A stretch of 64,000 nt of DNA from Bacteroidota bacterium (GTDB taxonomy: Bacteria; Bacteroidota; Bacteroidia; B-17B0; Aurantibacillaceae): the NCBI GenBank assembly GCA_030692515.1, contig JAUXZS010000028.1, positions 62,001-126,000 on the forward strand, in the 5' to 3' direction. Below are positions 54,286-63,667 of this stretch, in pieces. The position numbers were made by a program, and so were the translations under genes. How positions within the stretch are numbered: position 1 is the stretch's first letter; each line of letters opens with the position of its first letter. Below the pieces are notes generated by a model, which ran no database searches, was not told the DNA's origin, and worked only from the letters and a program-made list of their open reading frames with translations.

Positions 54286-56784
54286 TTAGTTCATTAATCT
54301 TTTTCTCCATTTAATTATTTCGTACCAAATAACAAAAACGAAACCAGTGCCTATACTTATCAGTAATTGAGTAACATTTAAAGGTTCAAATTGAAAGAAA
54401 TTTGCGAAAGGGATAAAATAAAGTAGCAAACCAGAAATTAAAATGGTAAAACTGATAATAAGTAAAACCAAATTATTTTTATATTTTAATGTTGAGATTA
54501 TTGAATAATAAAACGAACGATTAACCAGCGTTAAAAATATATTTGAAGAGATTAATGTTGTAAATACCATAGATCTAGTTAAAGACTCATTATACCCTTC
54601 GTTAACTGCATAGTGGTAGATTACAAAATTTCCTGCGGTAATCATTAAACCTTGTACAACGCTAATAGAAAGTTCTTTCCAATTAAAAAATGTAGTAGTA
54701 AACTTACGAGGTTTTTGAGACATTGTGTTTCTTTCCATAGGCTCATTTTCATATATAATTGAGCATGTGGGACCCATAATTAATTCTAAAAAAATAACAT
54801 GAATGGGCGAAAAAATATTGGGGTAAATCCAACCTAATGCAACCGGAAAAAACACAGTTAAAATAATAGGTATATGTATGGAAATAACATATTGTATTGC
54901 TTTTTTTAAATTGGCATAAATTTTCCTACCTATGGCAACGGCATCTACCATTTTAGATAAATCATCGTCTACTAATATTAGAGAGGCTGCTTGCTTAGCA
55001 ATTTCGGTGCCTTTTTTACCCATGGCAATACCTATATGAGCAGCTTTTAATGCAGGGCCATCATTAACTCCATCACCGGTCATAGCAACAATTTCATTTT
55101 TTATTTTTAAAGCATTAATTATTTTAAGTTTAGCATCTGGAAACATTCTCGTAAATATATTAGTGTCTACTACTCTTTCTTGTAATTCCAAATCAGATAA
55201 TAGCATTAATTCATCACCAGATAAACTTTTTTCATAGCCTCTAAATTCAATTTGTTTTGCAATTGCAATGGTTGTAGCAGCATTATCACCAGTAACAATT
55301 TTTACATTAATACCAGCTTTATAAAAATTTTCAAATACTTCTTGTATGTTTTTCTTAGGAGGATCATAAAAAGCTACAATACCTTTTAATTTAAATTTAA
55401 AATCTTGTTGGTTTTTAGGAAAAACGGATTCGGTAAATTCAGCTTCCCCAACACCTAAAACTCTATAACCATCGGAGGCAAAATTTTTGATAGCCTCTTC
55501 TATTTGAAATTTTTCAGTATCAGATAAATTAGATACGTTCATCATTGCTTCGGGAGCTCCTTTCGCAGCAATTATTCGTATTCCACTCGCATTTTCAAAA
55601 ATATGGGTCATCATAGGTGGTTTACCTCCCAAAGCATATTCATGAATCATTTTATAATTTGGTCGCTCGTTTAAGTCTATGTGATCTGAATAAGCCTTAT
55701 GCAAGGCAACTTCCATTGGATCGAAGGGGATTGGTTCACTTGCCCACATCGCCAAAGTTATTAGCTCCTTTGCTTCATCAGATATACCGATATCAAGATT
55801 TGTTATTTTCGACGACTTAAGAACAAATAATTTAGCAAGACTCATTTTATTTTCAGTAATGGTTCCGGTTTTATCTGTGCAAATAACCGTTGCGCTGCCT
55901 AAAGTCTCAATCGTTTTCATTTGCTTCACAACAACTCCCATTTTCATTAGTCGCCATGCACCAAGGGCCATAAAGGTTGTAAAGGCAACAGGAATTTCTT
56001 CAGGTAAAATACTCATGGCTAAAGTGAGAGCTTTTAATAAACTATCCAAAAGATTAAAAGAACGAAAGTAGTTTAGTGCCCAAACCACAATAAAAACTAT
56101 TGCGCCGGCTATAACCATTTTTTTAACAAAATTATTTATCTGAAGCTCTAACGGTGTTTTCTCTTCTTTAATATTTTCAAGGCTTTTTCCAATCTCACCC
56201 AATTTAGTTTCGTTGCCAATGGCTGTAATTTTAGCAATGGCTAAACCGCTAGCAACAGTTGTTCCAGAGTAAACAAAATTGTTTTCTGAACTTTTATTTT
56301 TAAATACGGCTAGAGATTCTCCTGTGAGTATAGATTCATTTACAGAAAAATCATTAGAATGAACAATTATTCCATCTGCAGCTATTGAACCACCCTCTTC
56401 AATAATTAAATAATCACCAACAACTAACTCTTCAATACTTATTTCAATACTTTTATCATTTCTAATAACCTTACAGTTGGGTTGAATTAAGTTTTTTAAT
56501 TTTAATAAGGCATTTCTGCTTTTAGAATCTTGATATAAAGAAATAGCAGACACAATAATTATCGCTGATGCCAAAAAAATACCGTCATCTGTATTTCCCG
56601 TAAAAAAATAAATTAAAGATGCTATTAAAAGTAATAGCACCATAGGTTCTTTTGCAATACTTTTTACATATGCAAAAACAGCATTTTGTTTTTTTGAATC
56701 TAATTTATTAAAGCCAAATTTTTTTCTTGCCGACAAAACTTCCTGATCTGATAATCCTTTTATATTAAAATTGTTTGATGACAT
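54286..56784 (-). CDS. P-type cation ATPase, P2 (calcium-like) class (832 aa)
   Basis: The actuator TGES motif is in VNESILTGESLAVF. The M4 ion-binding motif is SILPEEIPVAF (PEEIP in place of PEGLP), the phosphorylation motif is CTDKTGTITENKM, and the hinge is MTGDGVNDGPALKAAHIG. The N-terminal cation-ATPase domain starts with GLSDQEVLSARKKFGFNKL. Ten transmembrane helices fit. Calcium or another divalent cation, or a monovalent one, could be the substrate. A paired FNR/CRP-type box lies upstream, which suggests regulation with the oxidase genes. Confidence 0.92.
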   Translation of the reverse strand: MSSNNFNIKGLSDQEVLSARKKFGFNKLDSKKQNAVFAYVKSIAKEPMVLLLLIASLIYFFTGNTDDGIFLASAIIIVSAISLYQDSKSRNALLKLKNLIQPNCKVIRNDKSIEISIEELVVGDYLIIEEGGSIAADGIIVHSNDFSVNESILTGESLAVFKNKSSENNFVYSGTTVASGLAIAKITAIGNETKLGEIGKSLENIKEEKTPLELQINNFVKKMVIAGAIVFIVVWALNYFRSFNLLDSLLKALTLAMSILPEEIPVAFTTFMALGAWRLMKMGVVVKQMKTIETLGSATVICTDKTGTITENKMSLAKLFVLKSSKITNLDIGISDEAKELITLAMWASEPIPFDPMEVALHKAYSDHIDLNERPNYKMIHEYALGGKPPMMTHIFENASGIRIIAAKGAPEAMMNVSNLSDTEKFQIEEAIKNFASDGYRVLGVGEAEFTESVFPKNQQDFKFKLKGIVAFYDPPKKNIQEVFENFYKAGINVKIVTGDNAATTIAIAKQIEFRGYEKSLSGDELMLLSDLELQERVVDTNIFTRMFPDAKLKIINALKIKNEIVAMTGDGVNDGPALKAAHIGIAMGKKGTEIAKQAASLILVDDDLSKMVDAVAIGRKIYANLKKAIQYVISIHIPIILTVFFPVALGWIYPNIFSPIHVIFLELIMGPTCSIIYENEPMERNTMSQKPRKFTTTFFNWKELSISVVQGLMITAGNFVIYHYAVNEGYNESLTRSMVFTTLISSNIFLTLVNRSFYYSIISTLKYKNNLVLLIISFTILISGLLLYFIPFANFFQFEPLNVTQLLISIGTGFVFVIWYEIIKWRKRLMN

Positions 56785-56862
56785 AATTCAAAGTTAGTTT
56801 TTTTTAGAAGATTGAATAATTTAAAATTATAGCTAATAAATTGCTAAACCCAGCGATAAATA

Positions 56863-56896
56863 TGATTTAAGTCAGGCATAAAAATGATTTTTATTA
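56863..56896. promoter_or_regulatory. paired FNR/CRP-type boxes upstream of the P-type ATPase gene
   Basis: TGATTTAAGTCA (56863-56874) fits the consensus and lies 79 bases upstream of the ATPase start. TGATTTTTATTA (56885-56896) has 7 of 8 consensus positions and is centred exactly 22 bases away. They sit in the 306-base divergent gap between the ATPase and DUF1003 genes, which otherwise shows only AT-rich promoter-like sequence. Confidence 0.6.
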
Positions 56897-57090
56897 GATT
56901 TTATAACATATCGCAGTAATAATTAATTTGTATTAAACTAACATAACACTCTACATTCAATAAGTTATTTACACTATAACCTTTAAAAAAAGCTTTTGTG
57001 GTTCATTGCCAGTATTTATAATAGAATTTAACTCTATTTCACGTTTGTAAAAACAATAGTAAGGATTATCTTTATTCAAATTTACATCCA

Positions 57091-57789
57091 ATGGAAGTCG
57101 TATGCGCAATTACAAAAAAGAACTATGAATTGTCTTCATGCAACAGATTAGATGAAATTGCTTTACCAATAAAAGATTTAATTATAAAAGATTATCCCAA
57201 TCTAATTTACTCGGATACTATTTCGCTTGAGCAAATAACAATTTATCGAAAAAAATATTTAAATAATTTAATAGAAATTGAAAGGAGAGAAATTAATACT
57301 TTAGAAAAAAAGGTAATAGATGCAATTTCTAAAAATGAAAAATTATCTGAAAATACCGAAGAAGATTTTAATGTATCCCTAAAATTAGGTGAAAAAATGG
57401 CCGATAAAATTGCAGAGTTTGGGGGCAGTTGGTTATTTATTTCTGCCTTCTTTTTATTTATTTTAATTTGGATTTTAATAAACGTTATTGCAATTTCTTC
57501 ATCTTTCTTTGACCCCTACCCTTTTATTTTGTTAAATTTAATATTGTCTTGCCTTGCCGCTATTCAAGCTCCAATAATTATGATGAGTCAAAACCGTAAA
57601 GAGCAAAAAGACAGAAAAAGAAGTGAAAATGATTATAAAATAAATTTAAAAGCTGAACTTGAAATTCAATTATTGCATGAAAAATTGGATTATTTAATGA
57701 TAAATCAAAGTAAAAAATTATTAGAAATACAGCAAATTCAATTAGATTTTTTTGAAGATGCGTTTAAAAAAATAAACACTAAAAATTAA
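57091..57789 (+). CDS. DUF1003 membrane protein (232 aa)
   Basis: The N-terminal 90 residues are soluble, with two cysteines (CAITKKNYELSSC). A DUF1003 core follows: KMADKIAEFGGSWLFISAFFLF, a second helix after DPYPFILLNLILSCLAAIQAPIIMMSQNR, then a coiled-coil tail (ELEIQLLHEKLDYLM). The two transmembrane helices and the NR mark are canonical. Function unknown. The stop overlaps the start of the patatin gene by one base (TAATG), so they are translationally coupled. Confidence 0.9.
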   Translation: MEVVCAITKKNYELSSCNRLDEIALPIKDLIIKDYPNLIYSDTISLEQITIYRKKYLNNLIEIERREINTLEKKVIDAISKNEKLSENTEEDFNVSLKLGEKMADKIAEFGGSWLFISAFFLFILIWILINVIAISSSFFDPYPFILLNLILSCLAAIQAPIIMMSQNRKEQKDRKRSENDYKINLKAELEIQLLHEKLDYLMINQSKKLLEIQQIQLDFFEDAFKKINTKN

Positions 57790-58544
57790 TGTCTACAACG
57801 TACAACTTAATATTGTCAGGCGGTGGCGCAAGAGCTTATGCTCAACTAGGGGCAATTAAAGCCTTAAATGAAAATAACTTTATATTTAATGCAATAAGCG
57901 GAACTAGTGCAGGTGCTGTTGTTGGTGCATTTTATTGCGATGGTTTTTCAGTTGAAGAAATAATCGAATTGGTTTCAAAAAACAATTCCTTTTTAAATTT
58001 TAATTATTCTTTAAATAAGGGTTTTTTGTCAAACGAAAAGTTAGATAAATTCTTAAAAAAGAATTTAAGAAGTACCGAATTTGAAGCGCTAAAGCACCCA
58101 CTATTTGTTAGCGCAACAAATTTAAACGATGGAACGCAAAGGATTTTTAATTCCGGTAAAATTATTGATACTTTACTGGCAGCCACATCAATCCCAATCC
58201 TTTATAAGCCAATATGGATAGATGGAATTCCTTATGGCGATGGCGCAATTAGTAGTAATTTACCAGTAGAACCGTTTTATAATTCAGAATTTAAATCTAT
58301 TGGAATTCACGTAAATCCTATTGCTAAATTTGATTCTGATGATAATATAGGTAAGCAATTAGAACGTCTTTTTCATTTATGTGTCAAAGAAACAACTTTT
58401 AAAAATACCAATAAAGTTAGTTTATTCATTGAACCTCCTGAATTAAGCCAATATGGAATATTCGATTTTAAAAAAATTAATGAAATAATTGATATTGGTT
58501 ACAACTATACTTTACAACTTCTTCAACAATTGCCAGTTTCTTAA
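57789..58544 (+). CDS. patatin-like phospholipase (251 aa)
   Basis: The oxyanion loop LSGGGARAYAQLG, the nucleophile elbow SGTSAGAVVG with Ser40 and the DGA-type Asp in PYGDGAISSNLP make a complete catalytic dyad. There is no signal peptide, so it is likely cytoplasmic and acts on phospholipids or acyl-proteins. It is coupled to the DUF1003 gene and lies 104 bases ahead of ccoI, between two sets of predicted FNR-type boxes. Confidence 0.92.
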   Translation: MSTTYNLILSGGGARAYAQLGAIKALNENNFIFNAISGTSAGAVVGAFYCDGFSVEEIIELVSKNNSFLNFNYSLNKGFLSNEKLDKFLKKNLRSTEFEALKHPLFVSATNLNDGTQRIFNSGKIIDTLLAATSIPILYKPIWIDGIPYGDGAISSNLPVEPFYNSEFKSIGIHVNPIAKFDSDDNIGKQLERLFHLCVKETTFKNTNKVSLFIEPPELSQYGIFDFKKINEIIDIGYNYTLQLLQQLPVS

Positions 58545-58579
58545 CTAATCAAAACAAATGTTTTGTATAAGTCGTCTTT

Positions 58580-58613
58580 TGACCTTAATCAGCAAATAAC
58601 CTGATTAATATCA
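58580..58613. promoter_or_regulatory. paired FNR/CRP-type boxes upstream of ccoI
   Basis: TGACCTTAATCA (58580-58591) and the perfect palindrome TGATTAATATCA (58602-58613) are centred exactly 22 bases apart. A TATATTTC word (58618-58625) close to the -7 consensus follows, then the ccoI start at 58649. Confidence 0.7.
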
Positions 58614-58648
58614 GTTTTATATTTCGCAAGGCCAGCTAAGTTTACCTT

Positions 58649-61063
58649 GTGATAGTTAAAGATAAGCCTGAACAAAAAACAATCTGTTTTCATTGCGGTG
58701 AGGATGCTCAAGATCAAAGTTTTAAAATAGAGGCTAAACTATTTTGCTGTAGAGGTTGCCAAACTGTTTATGAGATTATTAACAAGAATAATTTATGTTC
58801 TTATTACGACAATCAAAATTCCCCAGGTATTAATCAAAAACAACCAATCAGAAATGGTAAATTTGATTTTTTGGATGACGAAAAAATATCCAATCAATTA
58901 ATTTATTTTCAAGATAAATCCCAAAAACATGTGATTTTTTATTTACCTCAAATGCATTGTAGTTCATGCATATGGATATTGGAGCACCTTAATAATATTG
59001 ATAAAGGCATTATCAAATCGCAGGTAAATTTCATTAAAAAAGAAGTTTCTATCATATTTGATTTCCATCAAACAAATCTAAAAAAAGTTGCAGAATCATT
59101 AGCTCTTATAGGATATGAACCTCATATAAGCTTAAATGATGCCGATAAAAGTAAAATAAAAAAGTACGATACAACAAAAATTGTAAAAATTGGAATTGCA
59201 GGATTTTGTTTTGGAAATATAATGATGTTGAGTTTTCCAGATTATTTTTCAATTGGTAAATTAGAAGATCCTAATCTCAAATTTTGGTTTAATTATTTAA
59301 ATCTATTACTATCCTTACCGGTATTTTTTTATTGTGCCGCTGAATTTTTTATTTCTGGTTTCAAAGGATTGCGCCAAAAGTTTTTAAATATCGACGCGCC
59401 GATAGCATTAGCAATATTAATAACCTTTTCTCGTAGCGTTTATGAAATTATATCAGATACCGGTTCAGGTTATTTAGATTCTATGAGCGGTATTGTATTT
59501 TTTATGTTAATTGGAAGATATTTTCAAAATAAAACCTATCAAAACATTTCCTTTGACCGAGATTTCACATCATATTTTCCATTAGGTGTAATTATAATTA
59601 ATTCGGATGGTTCAGAAAAACAAGTTTCAGTATCGGAATTAAAAGTTGGCGATAGGATAAAAATTCATAATGATGAAATTATTCCTGCAGATTCAATTTT
59701 GTTTCTAGGTAAGGCTACTATTGATTATAGTTTTGTTACAGGAGAATCAATTCCTGTCGAAAAATCAATCGGAGAAATTGTATATGCAGGTGGGAAACAA
59801 ACCTCTGGTGCAATTGAATTAGAAGTTATAAAAAAAGTATCTCAAAGTTATTTAACTCAACTTTGGAATAATGAAGTTTTTAAAGATACTAAGGATGAGC
59901 AAAAAGTTTCTTTTATTCATAAAATAAGCAAATATTTCACCTATGTTTTATTTTCGATAGCCATTATTGCTGCTACATACTGGCTAATATTTGATAATAC
60001 AAAAGTTTGGGGTGCTGTTACTGCAATTTTAATTGTTGCATGCCCTTGCGCTTTATTATTAAGTTCAACCTTCACTAATGGTAACATGATTCGTATTTTA
60101 AATAAATATAAATTGTATGTAAAAAACGCGTCTGTAATTGAAAAAATATCAGATGTTGATACAATTGTATTCGACAAAACAGGAACAATAACAGAACAAG
60201 TAAAATCTCAAATTATTTTTAATGGGATGGATTTATCCTCAGAACATTCGCAGTTAATTCGATCATTAGCTAATCAATCAAACCACCCGCTAAGCAAAAG
60301 TATTATAAGTTTTTTGCCTTTTAGTAAAAATTTAAATATCAAAAATTTTAAAGAATTTAAAGGATTCGGTACTTCCGGATTGGTGAATAATCATTTTTTA
60401 AAAATGGGTTCTTCAGAATTTGTTTTAGGTCAAAATACAATACAATTAAACTCCGGAAGCAAAGTTTATATAAGCATTGATGATGAATTTACGGGATATT
60501 TTAATATTAAAAATAATTATAGAAAAGACTTAGAAAAAATTGTTACTGCATTAGGAAAAAATTTTGATTTAAAGATTTTGTCTGGAGACAATGATTCAGA
60601 GAAAAATAATTTAGAAAACATATTTGGAAATAAAACAGAAATGCTTTTTAATCAAAAGCCAGAGGATAAATTAATTTTCATACAACAACTTCAAGATAAG
60701 GGTAAAAAGGTATTGATGATTGGAGACGGATTAAACGACGCCGGAGCCTTAAAACAAAGTAATGTTGGTATTGCTATTAGCGACAATACAAATAATTTTT
60801 CGCCGGCCTGTGATGCAATATTATCGGGTAATAATTTTTATTTACTAAAAGAATTAATTAATTATTGTAGAAAAGGGAAAACGATTATTTATTCAAGTTT
60901 TATTATTTCAGTCCTATACAATTTTGTTGGATTGTTTTTTGCCGTACAAGGTGATTTAAAACCTGTAATCGCCGCTATTTTAATGCCTATTAGCTCCATA
61001 AGTATTGTTTTATTGACAACAAGTTTAAGTTCTTATTACGAAAGAAGATTGACTAAAACCTGA
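58649..61063 (+). CDS. ccoI: cbb3 oxidase copper-loading P1B ATPase CcoI/FixI (804 aa)
   Basis: CcoI exports copper for assembly of the cbb3 oxidase. An N-terminal Cys-rich zinc-ribbon-like domain (ICFHCGED...LFCCRGCQ) is followed by an HMA domain with MHCSSC (residues 102-107), eight transmembrane helices, the CPC motif at 465-467 (VACPCALLLSS), DKTGT with Asp509, and GDGLNDAGAL. The start appears to be GTG at 58649; no in-frame ATG precedes FHCGED. The stop overlaps the FNR-type box of the next operon. Confidence 0.94.
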   Translation: MIVKDKPEQKTICFHCGEDAQDQSFKIEAKLFCCRGCQTVYEIINKNNLCSYYDNQNSPGINQKQPIRNGKFDFLDDEKISNQLIYFQDKSQKHVIFYLPQMHCSSCIWILEHLNNIDKGIIKSQVNFIKKEVSIIFDFHQTNLKKVAESLALIGYEPHISLNDADKSKIKKYDTTKIVKIGIAGFCFGNIMMLSFPDYFSIGKLEDPNLKFWFNYLNLLLSLPVFFYCAAEFFISGFKGLRQKFLNIDAPIALAILITFSRSVYEIISDTGSGYLDSMSGIVFFMLIGRYFQNKTYQNISFDRDFTSYFPLGVIIINSDGSEKQVSVSELKVGDRIKIHNDEIIPADSILFLGKATIDYSFVTGESIPVEKSIGEIVYAGGKQTSGAIELEVIKKVSQSYLTQLWNNEVFKDTKDEQKVSFIHKISKYFTYVLFSIAIIAATYWLIFDNTKVWGAVTAILIVACPCALLLSSTFTNGNMIRILNKYKLYVKNASVIEKISDVDTIVFDKTGTITEQVKSQIIFNGMDLSSEHSQLIRSLANQSNHPLSKSIISFLPFSKNLNIKNFKEFKGFGTSGLVNNHFLKMGSSEFVLGQNTIQLNSGSKVYISIDDEFTGYFNIKNNYRKDLEKIVTALGKNFDLKILSGDNDSEKNNLENIFGNKTEMLFNQKPEDKLIFIQQLQDKGKKVLMIGDGLNDAGALKQSNVGIAISDNTNNFSPACDAILSGNNFYLLKELINYCRKGKTIIYSSFIISVLYNFVGLFFAVQGDLKPVIAAILMPISSISIVLLTTSLSSYYERRLTKT

Positions 61064-61095
61064 TATTAGTCAGTTATCCTCTTGATTTAAGTCAA
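61061..61095. promoter_or_regulatory. paired FNR/CRP-type boxes upstream of ccoS
   Basis: TGATATTAGTCA (61061-61072) contains the ccoI stop codon, and TTGATTTAAGTCAA (61082-61095) includes a second box centred exactly 22 bases from the first. The second is also a good match to the classical FNR form TTGATnnnnATCAA. A TAAATTTA word (61118-61125) may be the -7 element of ccoS. Confidence 0.7.
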
Positions 61096-61134
61096 GTATG
61101 GCAAATTTTAACTAAACTAAATTTACAACCGAAA

Positions 61135-61338
61135 ATGAGTGCAATTTTTGTAATGATAGGCGCAAGTTTACTAATAGCAATTGGCTTTTTAATAGCCTTT
61201 ATTTGGTCGGTAAAATCAGGTCAGTATGAAGATGACTATACCCCATCCGTAAGAATGCTGTTCGATAACACAACTCCTCAAGAAAAAGAAACTGCAATAA
61301 ATCAAGAAACATTTACTAAAACAAAAAACAAAAAATAA
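61135..61338 (+). CDS. ccoS: cbb3 oxidase assembly protein CcoS
   Basis: A single transmembrane segment near the N-terminus (MIGASLLIAIGFLIAFIWSVKSGQYEDD) followed by a short acidic tail is the CcoS signature. CcoS is needed to place cofactors in the cbb3 oxidase. The length is normal. It ends one base before the ccoNO start, so the two are co-translated. Confidence 0.92.
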   Translation: MSAIFVMIGASLLIAIGFLIAFIWSVKSGQYEDDYTPSVRMLFDNTTPQEKETAINQETFTKTKNKK

Positions 61339-61339
61339 T

Positions 61340-63466
61340 ATGGAACTTCAAAAATTTCAGTACGATAACAAAACGGTTAAAATGTTTGCTTACGCAACCA
61401 TACTTTGGGGTTTAGTTGGTATGTTGGTAGGTTTAATTGCAGCTATTCAGATGTATTTACCATCTGTAAATTTATCTCTTCCTTATACAACATTTGGTCG
61501 TATTCGTCCGCTACATACAAATGCGGTAATTTTTGCATTTGTGGGTAATGGCATTTTTATGGGCGTTTATTATTCATTACAACGATTATTAAAAGCGCGT
61601 ATGTTTAGTGATTTACTAAGCAAAATTCATTTTTGGGGCTGGCAAATTATTATTGTTTTAGCTGCTGTAACATTAGTATTAGGTAAAACTACTGGTAAAG
61701 AATATGCTGAATTAGAATGGCCAATTGATATTTTAATTACTTTGGTTTGGGTTGTATTTGGTTGGAACATGTTCGGAACTATTATCCGTCGTCGTGAGCG
61801 CCACTTATATGTTGCAATTTGGTTTTATATAGCAACATTTGTAACGGTTGCCATGTTGCACATTGTTAACTCAATCGAAATTCCTGTTTCATTTTGGAAA
61901 TCTTATCCCGTATATGCAGGTGTTCAGGATGCTTTAGTACAATGGTGGTACGGACATAACGCAGTAGCCTTTTTCTTAACTACTCCTTATTTAGGTATGA
62001 TGTATTATTTCTTACCAAAAATAGCACAACGTCCGGTTTATTCTTATCGTTTATCTATAATCCATTTTTGGGCATTAATCTTTTTATACATATGGGCTGG
62101 TCCTCATCATTTATTGTACACCTCTGTTCCTGACTGGGCACAATCATTAGGCGTTGTTTTTTCTATTATGTTAATTGCTCCATCATGGGGTGGAATGATA
62201 AACGGATTACTTACATTAAGAGGAGCTTGGGACAGAGTACGCGACAATGTAGCTTTAAAGTTTTTAGTTGTTGCTGTAACTGCTTACGGTATGGCAACGT
62301 TTGAAGGCCCAATGTTGTCTTTAAAAAGTGTAAGTGCAATTGCTCACTACACAGATTGGATTGTGGCACATGTTCATGTTGGCGCTTTAGGTTGGAATGG
62401 TTTTATGACGTTTGGTATTTTGTATTGGTTAATACCACGTTTATTTCAAACAAAACTATATTCTGAAAGATTAGCAAACATGCATTTTTGGATTGGAACT
62501 TTAGGTATTGTTATATATGCTGTACCAATGTATTGGGCAGGTTTTATGCAAAGCTCTATGTGGAAAGATTTTACTCCTGAAGGTCAATTAAAATGGCAGT
62601 TTTTAGATACTGTAACTAAAATGATTCCCTTTTATATAGCACGTTCAATAGGCGGCACTTTATTTTTAACTGGTGCCATAATGATGACTTACAATTTAAT
62701 TAAAACAATTAAAATTGGGACGTTTTTAGAAATTGAAGAAGATGAAGCTCCAGCTTTAACCGGAGAATATCAATCTCATTCAAAAGATCATTGGCATCGT
62801 TGGATTGAACGCAAACCAATTCAACTTATGATAATAAGTTTAGTAGTAGTTGCAATTGGTGGGTTAGTAGAATTTGTTCCAGTATTTTTAGTAAAATCAA
62901 ACATTCCAACTATTGCAAGCGTTAAGCCTTATACACCTTTAGAGTTAGAAGGTAGAGATATTTATATTCGAGAAGGTTGTTATACCTGCCATTCACAAAT
63001 GATTCGTCCGTTTAGAAGTGAAACTGCGCGTTATGGTGAGTACTCAAAGGCTGGAGAATTTGTTTATGATCATCCTTTCCAATGGGGAAGTAAAAGAACC
63101 GGACCCGATTTAGCACGTATTGGCGGAAAATATCCTGATAGTTGGCATTATAATCATATGTTAGACCCTACCTCTATGGCCCCAGGTTCAATCATGCCGC
63201 AATATCCTTGGTTATTAGAAGATCAATTGGATGGAAATTCAACCATGGCTAAAATAAAAGCCATGAAACGTTTAGGTGTTCCATACCCTGATGGTTTTGA
63301 AAAAATTGCCATGCAAGAAATGGAAAAACAAGCTAAAGAAATTACCGAAAACTTAAAAAAAGATGGTATTGAAACATTGGCTGACAGAGAAATTGTTGCG
63401 CTAATTGCCTACCTACAACGTTTGGGAAAGGATATAAAAGCAGAAGTATTAAAAGCTGAAAAATAA
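61340..63466 (+). CDS. ccoNO: cbb3 cytochrome c oxidase, fused subunits I and II (708 aa)
   Basis: The N-terminal part (about 1-460) is CcoN, the haem-copper subunit, with the haem and CuB ligand histidines in RPLHTNAVIFAFVGN, QWWYGHNAVAFFLTTPYLG, GPHHLLYTSVPDW and DWIVAHVHVGALGWNG. A transmembrane link leads to CcoO (about 490-708), a membrane-anchored cytochrome c with CYTCHSQ (Cys547, Cys550, His551) and a distal Met in PTSMAPGSIMPQYPW. The fusion of the two subunits is typical of Bacteroidota. It is the high-affinity terminal oxidase for low oxygen. Confidence 0.96.
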   Translation: MELQKFQYDNKTVKMFAYATILWGLVGMLVGLIAAIQMYLPSVNLSLPYTTFGRIRPLHTNAVIFAFVGNGIFMGVYYSLQRLLKARMFSDLLSKIHFWGWQIIIVLAAVTLVLGKTTGKEYAELEWPIDILITLVWVVFGWNMFGTIIRRRERHLYVAIWFYIATFVTVAMLHIVNSIEIPVSFWKSYPVYAGVQDALVQWWYGHNAVAFFLTTPYLGMMYYFLPKIAQRPVYSYRLSIIHFWALIFLYIWAGPHHLLYTSVPDWAQSLGVVFSIMLIAPSWGGMINGLLTLRGAWDRVRDNVALKFLVVAVTAYGMATFEGPMLSLKSVSAIAHYTDWIVAHVHVGALGWNGFMTFGILYWLIPRLFQTKLYSERLANMHFWIGTLGIVIYAVPMYWAGFMQSSMWKDFTPEGQLKWQFLDTVTKMIPFYIARSIGGTLFLTGAIMMTYNLIKTIKIGTFLEIEEDEAPALTGEYQSHSKDHWHRWIERKPIQLMIISLVVVAIGGLVEFVPVFLVKSNIPTIASVKPYTPLELEGRDIYIREGCYTCHSQMIRPFRSETARYGEYSKAGEFVYDHPFQWGSKRTGPDLARIGGKYPDSWHYNHMLDPTSMAPGSIMPQYPWLLEDQLDGNSTMAKIKAMKRLGVPYPDGFEKIAMQEMEKQAKEITENLKKDGIETLADREIVALIAYLQRLGKDIKAEVLKAEK

Positions 63467-63490
63467 TTTTAATTAATAAAAAATTTAGAT

Positions 63491-63658
63491 ATGAAATTTA
63501 TAAACTATTTGGAAAGTATATCTGGCATAGGAATATATCCATTAATCTCACTAATTGTTTTTGTAGGTTTTTTTGCTTTGGTTACTCTTTATATAATAAA
63601 AGGTAATAAAAACCATTTCGAAAAATTAAGGAATTTACCACTAAACGAAAAAAACTAA
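63491..63658 (+). CDS. ccoQ: cbb3 oxidase subunit CcoQ-like (55 aa)
   Basis: The frame ATG 63491 to TAA 63658 encodes a protein with one transmembrane helix (ISLIVFVGFFALVTLYIIKG) and a short basic-acidic tail with FEKLRNLPLNE, which is the CcoQ pattern. It lies between ccoNO and ccoP, as expected. Confidence 0.85.
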   Translation: MKFINYLESISGIGIYPLISLIVFVGFFALVTLYIIKGNKNHFEKLRNLPLNEKN

Positions 63659-63667
63659 CCTAGTCGT

